A stretch of 64,000 nt of DNA. Origin: Nocardiopsis sp. CNR-923 (lineage in GTDB: Bacteria > Actinomycetota > Actinomycetes > Streptosporangiales > Streptosporangiaceae). The position numbers and the translations under genes are program-made. The stretch's first letter is position 1, and the number at the start of each line of letters is the position of its first letter. Under the pieces are notes generated by a model that saw only the letters and a program-made list of their open reading frames with translations, ran no database searches and was not told the origin of the DNA. Location of the stretch: NCBI RefSeq assembly GCF_001942255.1, contig NZ_MKKC01000076.1:62001-126000 (forward strand). The letters are read 5' to 3'. Shown piece after piece: positions 47,845 to 58,340 of this stretch.

Positions 47845-48585
47845 ATGACAGGTCAGAGCACACTGGACGGCAACCCCAGGGTGCCGAAGTACTACCAGGT
47901 GAAGAAGCAGTTGCTGGAGCTGATCGAGGCGATGCCCGCGGGCAACCCGGTCCCGCCCGAGCGCGCTCTGGCCACGCAGTTCGAGACGTCGCGGACGACG
48001 GTGCGCCAGGCGCTCACGGAGATGGTGGTCGAGGGCCGTCTGCTGCGGATCCAGGGCAAGGGCACGTTCGTGGCCAAGCCGAAGGTCGCGCAGATCCTCC
48101 AGCTGACCAGCTACACGCAGGAGATGCGGGCGCACGGACTGCACCCGGCCACGCGGATCCTCGACGTCAGCTACATCAACGCCGACGACCACCTGGCGGA
48201 GATGCTGGCGATCCGTTCGGGCGGTCGGGTGCTGAGGATCGAACGGCTCCGGTTGGCCAACGGTGAGCCGATGGCCGTCGAGACCGCCCACCTGGCCGCC
48301 CGTCGCTTTCCCGGCCTACGACGCCAGCTCGACCGCTACGCGTCGCTCTACGAGGCTCTCGCGAGCGCCTACGACGTCTCTCTGGCGGAGGCCGAGGCGT
48401 CGATCGAAACGGTTCTGGCCACCCCCAACGAGGCCCGGCTGCTGGGGGTCGACGTGGGTCTGCCGCTCGTCCTGCACTGCCAGCACAGCTTCGACGCCGA
48501 CGGCCACCCGGTGGAGTGGGTGCGCTCGCTCTACCGCGGCGACCGGTACAAGTTCGTCACGCGCCTGCGCCCGCCGACGGACTGA
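47845..48585 (+). CDS. dasR: GntR/HutC-family regulator, DasR-like
   Basis: A 246-residue regulator. The N-terminal GntR winged helix starts [17 protein letters not shown] and contains [19 protein letters not shown] and [13 protein letters not shown]. The UTRA effector domain contains [41 protein letters not shown] and the ending [16 protein letters not shown]. These phrases match Streptomyces DasR nearly throughout. DasR represses chitin and N-acetylglucosamine genes and links them to development and antibiotic production, with glucosamine 6-phosphate as effector. Start ATG 47845 has GGGAGGA seven bases upstream. A dre-like box lies upstream. Confidence 0.87.
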   Translation: MTGQSTLDGNPRVPKYYQVKKQLLELIEAMPAGNPVPPERALATQFETSRTTVRQALTEMVVEGRLLRIQGKGTFVAKPKVAQILQLTSYTQEMRAHGLHPATRILDVSYINADDHLAEMLAIRSGGRVLRIERLRLANGEPMAVETAHLAARRFPGLRRQLDRYASLYEALASAYDVSLAEAEASIETVLATPNEARLLGVDVGLPLVLHCQHSFDADGHPVEWVRSLYRGDRYKFVTRLRPPTD

Positions 48586-48608
48586 TCCCGCTCCCTGCCG
48601 CGGTCGCC

Positions 48609-49946
48609 TCACACGCGGGCGAGGACGGTGGCGAGCGCGTCGACGACCTTCGGGTCGTACTCGCTGTCGGTGTCCATGCGCAGGCGCTCCAGCACGGCGG
48701 CGCGCCGCTCCTCGTCGCCGTTCTCCCCGACGAGGTCGTCGAAGGCGTTGGCGACCTTGATGATCCGGCTGCCGAGCGGCGGCACGCCCTCGTCCCCGTC
48801 CCCCGCCAGGGGCTCGCACTGGCGGCGGACGACCTCGGCGACGTTGTCGAGGACCCCGGTCTCGCGGATGATGGCCGACCCCAGTTCGGCGATCCGCCGC
48901 TGCTCCCGGGGTGAGGCGAGCACGGTCGCACCGCCCGCGATGGGTTCGCGCAGCGAGAGCTGGCCGATGTCGTGCATGAGCGCGGCGTACTCCAGCTCCA
49001 GCAGCTGGTCCTCGGAGAAGCCCAGCTCGCAGGCGATCCCGTGGGCCAGGTGGCTGACCCGCCGCGAGTGCCCGTTCTCCACGTAGCCGCCGACCTCGGT
49101 GACCCGTGACAGCGCCCGCACGGTCTCCAGATAGGTGCGGCGCACCTCCGCGTGCCGCCGGAAGGCCACCTGCGAGACCAGCAGGGGGGCGCTGAACACG
49201 AGCAGCCCCACCAGGCCGGTGACCGTGCAGGCCAGCGCGATGAGGACGCCGCTGGCGCCGATCGCCGCGCCCGTGGCGAACTGGGCGCGCACCTCGTCGC
49301 GCACCGCGACCAGCAGGTTGGTCCGCAGCCGTTCGGCGCGCATCATCCCGGCCATCGCGGCGTCCACGAGCCAGACGGCCATCACGAGCGAGGTCATCAG
49401 CAGCGCGACGCCCACCGACGGCTCCGCCAGCGACAACCCGGCCACCAGCGGCCGGAACGCCGCCGCCAGGAGCATGGCGTCCAGCACCCGGCGGGCCAGG
49501 TCCTCCAGGCGCGGGCTCCGTCCCACCGCGACGTGCGGCAACTCGCCCAGCGCCAGGCCGAGGCCGACCACGGCGACGACCTGGGACGCGGTGTGCTCGA
49601 CGGGCGCGTTGCCGAGACTGACCAGGAACGCGTAACTGATCGCCCCGGCGGAGGCGATCGGCGCGACCTCCCGGTGCCCGGGCAGCGTGATACGGGCCAA
49701 CTCGCCGACCGCGATGACGAGGCAGAACGTGAGTGCGACATAGGGATCGACGGCGCCGTGCACGGCGGTCCACACGACCGCCGCCAACGCGCCGGCCCCC
49801 GCCACCGCGACCAGCACGGCGCGGATGGGGCGCGTGGTGCGCCAGATCGGCCCCCTCCGCCGGGGGAGCCCCAGGGCTCCGTCCTCCGGTCCGGAGAGCG
49901 GGGGGCGGGGCGACGGAGCTTCGTCGGACTGCCGCTGCGTCATCAT
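48609..49946 (-). CDS. HD-domain membrane protein with degenerate GYP region
   Basis: A 445-residue protein. Residues 40-260 hold about six to eight hydrophobic segments. The C-terminal part has an HD domain: GHSRRVSHLAHGIACELG, then the metal motif AALMHDIGQLSLREP (about residues 325-340). The following region, where HD-GYP phosphodiesterases carry HHE...GxGYP, instead reads VVRRQCEPLAGDGDEGVP, so the GYP signature and its histidines are missing. Cyclic-di-GMP hydrolysis is therefore doubtful. The last part is RIIKVANAFDDLVGENG. Its start overlaps the stop of the upstream HD-GYP gene by four bases, so the two are made together and may form a pair with one active and one modified partner. Confidence 0.8.
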   Translation of the reverse strand: MMTQRQSDEAPSPRPPLSGPEDGALGLPRRRGPIWRTTRPIRAVLVAVAGAGALAAVVWTAVHGAVDPYVALTFCLVIAVGELARITLPGHREVAPIASAGAISYAFLVSLGNAPVEHTASQVVAVVGLGLALGELPHVAVGRSPRLEDLARRVLDAMLLAAAFRPLVAGLSLAEPSVGVALLMTSLVMAVWLVDAAMAGMMRAERLRTNLLVAVRDEVRAQFATGAAIGASGVLIALACTVTGLVGLLVFSAPLLVSQVAFRRHAEVRRTYLETVRALSRVTEVGGYVENGHSRRVSHLAHGIACELGFSEDQLLELEYAALMHDIGQLSLREPIAGGATVLASPREQRRIAELGSAIIRETGVLDNVAEVVRRQCEPLAGDGDEGVPPLGSRIIKVANAFDDLVGENGDEERRAAVLERLRMDTDSEYDPKVVDALATVLARV

Positions 49947-51336
49947 CGGTCACGCCCGCCCGTTACCGCCTCGGCGGGAGCGGGCCGCGCGCCCGGCGCG
50001 TCGGCGGCTGGCTCGGCGGCCGTCCCACCGGCGGTCGGCTCTGCGTCGGCGCTCTCGTAGCAGCCGCCGGGCGGCTCGGCGATGTCCGGCGTCTTCCAGC
50101 CCTCCCGTTCGACCGCCCGGACGAGCGCCTCGACCATGCGCCCGTCGAACTGGGTTCCCACGCAGGCCCGCAGTTCGGCGATGGCGTCCTCCACCGACCA
50201 GGCCTTGCGGTAGGAACGCGTGGAGGTCAGGCAGTCGAACACGTCGCGACGGTGATGATGCGGGCGGACTCGGGGATCTCCATCCCCACCAGTCCCATGG
50301 GGTAGCCGCGCCCGTCCAGGCGCTCGTGGTGGTGGCGGATTCCGGCGAGTGCCTCGTCGAGGAAGCTGATCTCGCGCACGATCTCGTAGCCGCGGGTCGG
50401 GTGGAGCTTGATCGCCGCGTACTCCTCGTCGGTGAGCTTCCCGGTCTTCTGCAACACCTTGGTGGGCACCCCGAGCTTGCCGATGTCGTGCAGCATCCCG
50501 GCGTAGCGGATCTTCTGCACCCGTTCGGCGGGCATACCCAGTTCCCGCGCGATCATGGCGGAGGCCTCGGCGACACGCATGCAGTGGCCGCGGGTGTAGT
50601 AGTCCTTGGTCTCGACCGCCTGGCAGAGCGTGGCGAGCGTGGCCTCGTGGGCGCGGGCCTCGTCGGCCTGCTGGGCGAAGGTCCAGCGCGCGATGAACAG
50701 CGGCAACAGGACCAGCAGCGGCGCGATGACCCCGACCCCGCCCCACACCGCGGCGATGGCCAGGCCGAGCATCTGGTAACCGATCGACGACAGCTCCACG
50801 GCGGCCAGCGGTCGCCAGTGGATGGGCCTCTTGCGTCGGGTCTGGACCGCGCCGAGCGTGCACATCAGCGCCGCGACGAGCACGGAGTTGACCACGGTGT
50901 GGGTGAGCACGGCCGCCACGTAGGGCAGCAGGACCACGGGGAAGTCCTCGCGCACCGGTTCGCCGACCGTGCCGCCGCACAGCAGGTAGACGTGGCCGGC
51001 CGCGTACGCGGCCAGGGCGAACTGCGAGCCGTTGAAGGCCCGCTTGACCAGGATCTGCTTGCGAATGGTCAGGCAGGAGGCGAAACCGACCACCGCCGCC
51101 CCGACGGGTCCCACCAGAACGACCGCGGCCAGCGACACCGCCGAGCTCGGCGACATCCCCATCCTGCCGTTGGAGACGACGATGGTGCTGATCGACTCCG
51201 CGACCATGAAAAGCACGGCCACGAGGACCAGGGTCTTCAGGTTGATGCCCGAATACGGCCCGACCAGCACGATGGTGACAGCACTGACAACGATGATTCC
51301 GACGTAGACGCGCGCGCGCCTAGGAAGAGCCCGCAC
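49943..51336 (-). CDS. Membrane HD-GYP domain phosphodiesterase-like protein, frameshift near 50247
   Basis: A protein of about 465 residues when one C is restored near 50247, joining ARIITVA to DVFDCLTSTRSYRKAWS. About seven membrane segments in the first 215 residues (starting VYVGIIVVSAVTIVLV). The HD-GYP domain has RGHCMRVAEASAMIA, YAGMLHDIGKLGVP and the full HHERLDGRGYP signature. It should hydrolyse cyclic di-GMP or a related dinucleotide at the membrane. After the domain comes a Glu/Ala/Pro-rich tail. The missing base is in a GCCGAC context. Start GTG or ATG near 51336. It overlaps the next gene by four bases (ATGA), making a two-gene operon. Confidence 0.85.
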
Positions 51337-52109
51337 CCCCGTTCACCCCCCGCCGACGACGACCGGACTGTCATGATTTCACCGGTTCCGTTCTACCACC
51401 AAGACCATCCACCGAGGCGGATACTGACCAAAGAACGACCATCATCACGTGCAGCATGCCGATGAACACGGTGGTCCCCTCTCTCCGAACGCCGCACCTC
51501 GCCCATTCCCCTGGACGCGCGGCGCGAATTGCCCCATTCGTTGGATATGGCGTCCAGTTTAACGGGCCAACACAGCTCCCCGATTACCCCCAACCCGAAC
51601 CGAGGACGACAACCGTCCCCACAACGCCGTCTATTTCCGGACTATGGAATTACTAATTCAACTCGTAATCACATCCGATAACCCTGCGTGACCAGGCGAG
51701 GCGGATCGCCGACGCGGGAAATCCGACGCCGGGGACGATCCTCCTCCGCCCGCACGGCAGCATCAACCTGCGGTGACTACTCATAGTCACAACACGTGCG
51801 TTCCGATTCCCGCCCCGGGAAAAATCATTCCGAGTCGGTCACGACGCGAAAGCACCCGAGCCCGCCGGGCGTGTCGGACAGCCCCTCCACCCCCGCCCCG
51901 ACCGGCGCGTGACCAAAACCAGCGCAGACACGGGGAATCCAACCTGACATGCCCACAAACACCTACAGACCACGCACAGACCGATATGAGGTGATAATTC
52001 CAGATAACGACATACATAGAGGAAAAGAAGAAGCGGTGGCTGGAATTCCAGCCACCGCTTCGGGTGTCGTCACCGCCCGACCCAGGTCACGTGGTCGAGG
52101 CTTCCGGGA
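51337..52109. other. Long gene-poor region upstream of HD-GYP operon
   Basis: About 770 bases, noticeably more A/T rich than the rest of the window between 51380 and 52040. No gene with a ribosome site was found. A 30-codon open stretch at 51687-51776 has coding-like codons (ends GTILLRPHGSINLR then stop), perhaps the tail of a lost gene. The stretch must contain the promoter of the HD-GYP operon, and separates it from the terminator side of rsrA. Confidence 0.45.
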
Positions 52110-52444
52110 CTACTCCGAACGCGCCTCGCGCACGAGGTCTTCCGCGTCCGCATTCTCCTCGCGTGCATTCACCTCGCGCGCGAGGGACTCCTCGCGTGCG
52201 CGCGCGAGCCGACCGAGGACCTTGTCGCGCAGGTCCAGCGGGACCGGATCGCATCCGCAGTGCTTGGCGACGAGTTTCTTCACGGCCTCCTCCAGGCCGT
52301 ACTCGTCGAGACAGGGTACGCAGTCGTCCAGGTGCTCCCGGATCTGCTCGCAGTTGTCCTCTTCGAGCTCACCGTCGATGTAGGTGTACAGCTTGTCGAG
52401 CACCTCGCTGCACGGGGTCTCGCTGTCCTCGCCGTGGCCGCCGC

Positions 52445-52448
<4 letters not shown>
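52110..52448 (-). CDS. rsrA: Zinc-binding anti-sigma factor RsrA
   Basis: A 112-residue redox-sensing anti-sigma factor (ZAS family). The metal site is H-x3-C-x2-C in [10 protein letters not shown] (about residues 40-47), with the upstream Cys in [18 protein letters not shown] and the CGC pair in AKHCGCDPV. Thiol oxidation releases zinc and frees SigR. The start overlaps the sigR stop by four bases, so both are made together. The C-terminal tail ([20 protein letters not shown]) is longer and more charged than in Streptomyces coelicolor RsrA. Start ATG 52448 is set by the overlap and the [13 protein letters not shown]-terminus. Confidence 0.92.
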
Positions 52449-53253
<805 letters not shown>

Positions 53254-53320
53254 GTCCGAAGTGCCCTCCCCAACGTCCGATCCCCCGGGCGCCCTCGGCG
53301 TCCCGCGCGGTGACGGTGAC

Positions 53321-53346
53321 AACAACGCGCTCCGCGGCCTGATTCC
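53321..53346 (-). promoter_or_regulatory. SigR-type autoregulatory promoter of sigR
   Basis: On the minus strand GGAAT (53346-53342) and GTT (53323-53321) are 18 bases apart, matching the SigR promoter consensus GGGAAT-N18-GTT. It lies about 70 bases before the long SigR start. Positive autoregulation at such a promoter is established for Streptomyces sigR. Confidence 0.65.
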
Positions 53347-53464
53347 GGCCCAGCGGAACGGGACGCGGACGCCGGCCGGTGAACTTTGTCGTTTGGCTGT
53401 ATCGGCGGAGGTAGGGCATGGGAGAGTGCGGGTAGGACCACACAAGGATGGGAGAGGAGTGCAC

Positions 53465-54279
53465 GTGCGACCGTCCTCGACCCCGGCGTCCGATCGACAC
53501 GGTCCCCGGCCGCCCAGTTCGCCGCACCCGACCGGTTGTCGGACTACTGGCGCTTCTACTGGGCCGTCGCTGAGGCGCAGATCGCCCGCTGGCTCCCACC
53601 CGCGCCCGCCTGCCTGCTCGACCTGTCCAGCCCGGACTTCCAGGGCACGCACCGCGCCGTGGCCGCCGGGCACGACGTCGTGACGCTGCTGCCGTCCTCG
53701 GACATGGCGGTGCGGCAACCGCTGACCCTGGTGAACGGACGCGCGAGCGTGCCGCGTCCGGCCCCGCGGGGTCGGCTGCGCCGCGTGGTGGGCGACTCCA
53801 CGCTGCTGCGCACGTTCGCCTCCGATTCCTTCGACGGGGTCATCGCCGACAACCGGGTACTGTCCCGGCACCTGGCCACGGAGTCGTCGGTGGCGGAGAT
53901 CGCGCGCGTGCTGCGGCCGGGTGGGCGCGCGCTCGTGTGCGTGGACTCCGTCGTGCTCGGCATGGCGCTACTGGCCGAACAGGACTGCTGGCCCGAGTTG
54001 AGCCACGCGCCCAGCGCCGACGTCCTGCTGGTGCCGTGGCCGGACGGGTCCATCACGCGCTGCTTCACCTCCGAGCAGCTCGCCGACACCCTGGCCGACG
54101 CCGGGCTCGAACTGGAGTGGATCAAGCCGCGCACGGTGCTGTCGCCGTCCACGGTCGAGGGGATGCTCGCCCGCGACCCGAGGTCGATGAGCCGCCTGGT
54201 GGAGATGGAGACGCGGGCCACCGAGTCCGACGACTACGTGGGCGTGCACCTGCTGGCCAGCGCGCGCAAGCCGGGATAG
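53465..54279 (+). CDS. Class I SAM-dependent methyltransferase-like protein, likely frameshifted near its 5' end
   Basis: A methyltransferase-fold protein of about 270 residues. Clear coding begins by [23 protein letters not shown]. The region after it, [16 protein letters not shown], corresponds to a degenerate SAM motif I, and [20 protein letters not shown] is the post-motif segment. The start is uncertain: GTG 53465 has a good GGGAGAGGAG upstream, but its frame ([11 protein letters not shown]) differs by one from the main frame, so one base is probably missing between 53465 and 53530. No in-frame start with ribosome site exists otherwise. It is divergent from sigR with about 210 bases between. 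The substrate is unknown, and SAM binding may be weak. Confidence 0.65.
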
Positions 54280-54451
54280 GCCGACGGTCGTCGCCCCCCG
54301 GCCGCTCCGCCCGGGGCACCGCGACGCCCGTCGGCCTCGACGGCCCGTGCGGGCGGGACCCGCGTCCTCGGTGTCGTGGCGAAGGGGCGGCCGACCGCCG
54401 CCCCTTCGGCTCCGGGTCCCGTGCCGGGCGACCACGGCGCCCCGCGCCGCG

Positions 54452-56126
<1,675 letters not shown>

Positions 56127-56131
56127 GGCGT

Positions 56132-56222
56132 GCCTCCCTACGTCGGAATTACCCGAACAGGTTCTGCGGTCGGCGACACCGTTGAGCCGCCCTCTCAGCC
56201 CGCCATGGCGCGAGCTCCCGCG
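56132..56222 (-). promoter_or_regulatory. TPP riboswitch (THI element) upstream of thiC
   Basis: On the minus strand the leader holds the conserved GGCTGAGAGG core at 56191-56200 and the second conserved arm GAACCTG...GGGTAATTCCGACG...TAGGGA at 56136-56165, the two sides of the TPP aptamer. It ends a few bases before the thiC start, so control is probably by hiding the ribosome site. Boundaries are approximate to within about 5 bases. Confidence 0.9.
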
Positions 56223-56347
56223 GTATTCACATGTGCGCACGTCGGCAATGGGGTGCACGACGTGCGTGCGCCCCCGGGGGGCGCGTGGCCGTGTGGCCTC
56301 GCACACCATACACAGGGCCGCCCGGGCCGTGTCCAGCCGCCTCCGGG

Positions 56348-57205
56348 TCAGAAAAGTGTGTCCGGCCCGCCGACCTCGGTGGCGGGCACGGGGGTGAGGA
56401 GCCCGGGGCCGTTGTTCTTGATGCTGTTGACGTCGGTGGAGACCTCGTCGACCGCGAACCGGTCGACCGGCGTCGCGGCCATGACGTGGGCCAGGTCGTC
56501 CGCGCCGGAGTCGGGGTCGAGCCAGGCCGTCCAGTCCCCCCGGGGGACGATGACGGGCATGCGGTCGTGGATACGGGCGAGTGCGGGCGCGGCCTCGGTG
56601 GTGATCACCGCGCAGGTCCACAGCCAGGCCGCGGGGTCGTCCCCGTCGACCTCCGGGTCGCGCCAGCGTTCGAAGATCCCGGCCAGGGCCAGCGGCTCGC
56701 GGTCGTCGTAGTGGACGGCGAACGGCTTCTTGGCGGACCGTGCCTTGCGCTTGCGGTGCTGGGGGTCGGTCGCCGGCGAGGTGCCCGCCTCGGCTCGGCC
56801 GTCCGCACCGACGAGCTGCCACTCGTAGTAGGCGTCGGCGGGCAGCAGGCACCTGCGGCGGCGGAAGGCCGCGCGGAAGGCGGGCTTGTCGGCCACGGTC
56901 TCGCTGCGGGCGTTGATCATCCGGTAGCCGACGTTGCGGTCCTTGGCCCACGAAGGGACCAGGCCCCAGCGCAGGGTGCGCAGGTGGCGCGGCCCGGCGG
57001 GCTCGTCGTCGCCGTCGGCGCCGCGCGGCGGCGGGCCGAGCACCGCGTACACCGGTTTGCCCGGGGCGACGTTGTAGTCCGGCGGCAGTTCGTGCAGCGG
57101 TGGCCACGCCCGCGGGTCGGCCTCCTGCGTGATCGTCTCCTCGGGGAGGTCGAAGGCGAGCTGGAGCTCGTGCTGGTTCCGGGACTGGGCATAGCGACCG
57201 CACAT
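56348..57205 (-). CDS. SOS response-associated peptidase / abasic-site processing protein (SRAP, YedK/HMCES family)
   Basis: A 285-residue SRAP-domain protein. The catalytic Cys2 at the mature N-terminus (M-C-G-R-Y) crosslinks to abasic sites in single-stranded DNA to shield them. Other family residues are visible: [41 protein letters not shown], the Glu in DAYYEWQ (about residue 130) and the His in [10 protein letters not shown] (about residue 211). A basic insert ([17 protein letters not shown]) is longer than in E. coli YedK. Start ATG 57205 is required to place Cys at position 2. It overlaps no neighbour; a DUF3068 operon begins upstream on the same strand. Confidence 0.92.
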   Translation of the reverse strand: MCGRYAQSRNQHELQLAFDLPEETITQEADPRAWPPLHELPPDYNVAPGKPVYAVLGPPPRGADGDDEPAGPRHLRTLRWGLVPSWAKDRNVGYRMINARSETVADKPAFRAAFRRRRCLLPADAYYEWQLVGADGRAEAGTSPATDPQHRKRKARSAKKPFAVHYDDREPLALAGIFERWRDPEVDGDDPAAWLWTCAVITTEAAPALARIHDRMPVIVPRGDWTAWLDPDSGADDLAHVMAATPVDRFAVDEVSTDVNSIKNNGPGLLTPVPATEVGGPDTLF

Positions 57206-57215
57206 GTGTCCGATC

Positions 57216-58340
57216 CTACGGCCTGTCCCGGGACTCTCCGAGGCGCTCGACCCGCTCGACGCGTGCGCCCAGGTCGCGCCGCCGGATCCGCGCGGTCTCG
57301 CGGGCCCGCCACGCCTGGACGAGACCGGCCAGCATCGCGGCGCCGCCCGCGGGGACGAGGATCCAGGGCGCCCAGGCGTCGAGGGCCGTGAGCAGGAACG
57401 CCCGGACACGCGCCCGTTCGGCGAGAGTGGACACCTGCCCCTCGGACAGGGTGAGATCGGCCGTCAGCAGACCGACCTCGCCGCTCCCTCCGCGCGGGCG
57501 GAGGCTCTCGGCGCGGGTCTCCTGGGCGTTGACCACCAGGCCGCTGGTGGGCTCGACCCAGTAGGTCCGGGTGATCGCCACCCAGCGCGACGCCGAGACG
57601 GTGCCCTCGGCGTCGGCCGTGAACAGCGCGGCGGGCACCGACCGGGCCGAGTCCGGGGCCTGGGTGGCGCCGATCGCCTGGACGTAGCGGCGGACGGGGA
57701 TCCCGGCGACCTGGTCCGCCCCGTCGTACTCCAGGAGCGGAGCCGACCGGATCTCGGCGTCGTAGTGGGTGACGTCCTCGGCGGGGGCGTTCGCGGGCCA
57801 GTGGAGGACGAGCCCGGCCTGTCGGATCGCCCGGTCGCCGTCGACGTGCTCGCCGCAGCAGTTGACGGCGCGCCCGGTCACGCGGTCCACGATGACGCGG
57901 CGGCTCCAGTGGTCGATCATCCGCTCGGGTGTGGAGACGTCCACGGACATCTCCCACGCCGACCAGTCACCGCCGTGCGGCGCGGCCTCGACCCGGGTGA
58001 CCCGCCGTATCTCGACGCCCTGCCGCAGCGACCAGGTGGCCGCGTCGAGGTAGGCGGCGTCCTCGTCGACCATCCGCAGTTCGAACTCCGCGGAGGCGGG
58101 CAGCAGCGCGACGCGGTCGTACACGTAGAGGGGCAGCAGGGCGGCCACGGTCAGCAGGAAGGCGCCCAGGGCGACGAGGAAGGCGCCCCGGCGGGGCGGG
58201 AGGTCCTCGGGCGCGCCGCGGCCTTCGGGGTCGGGGACGCCCGAGGCCCCCGAGGTCCCGTCCGCCCCGGCCCCCAACGTCGGCCCGGGCATCGCTGCCC
58301 GCCCACCGGCCCCGGTCGGATCCTCGATCGGCGCTCTCAT
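57216..58340 (-). CDS. DUF3068 membrane-anchored protein
   Basis: A 374-residue protein with a Gly/Pro-rich cytoplasmic N-terminus and a membrane segment (GAFLVALGAFLLTVAALLPLYVY, about 55-77). A large extracytoplasmic domain follows (containing VDRVTGRAVNCCGEHVDG and ITRTYWVEPTSGLVVNAQE), then a second membrane segment (WILVPAGGAAMLAGLVQAW) and a basic tail. This two-helix layout with the TYWVEP/GLVVN pattern is that of DUF3068, linked in actinobacteria to cell-envelope proteins. Its ATG overlaps the stop of the AftD-like gene (ATGA), so it is translated together with that enzyme. Function unknown, probably envelope assembly. Confidence 0.8.
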   Translation of the reverse strand: MRAPIEDPTGAGGRAAMPGPTLGAGADGTSGASGVPDPEGRGAPEDLPPRRGAFLVALGAFLLTVAALLPLYVYDRVALLPASAEFELRMVDEDAAYLDAATWSLRQGVEIRRVTRVEAAPHGGDWSAWEMSVDVSTPERMIDHWSRRVIVDRVTGRAVNCCGEHVDGDRAIRQAGLVLHWPANAPAEDVTHYDAEIRSAPLLEYDGADQVAGIPVRRYVQAIGATQAPDSARSVPAALFTADAEGTVSASRWVAITRTYWVEPTSGLVVNAQETRAESLRPRGGSGEVGLLTADLTLSEGQVSTLAERARVRAFLLTALDAWAPWILVPAGGAAMLAGLVQAWRARETARIRRRDLGARVERVERLGESRDRP

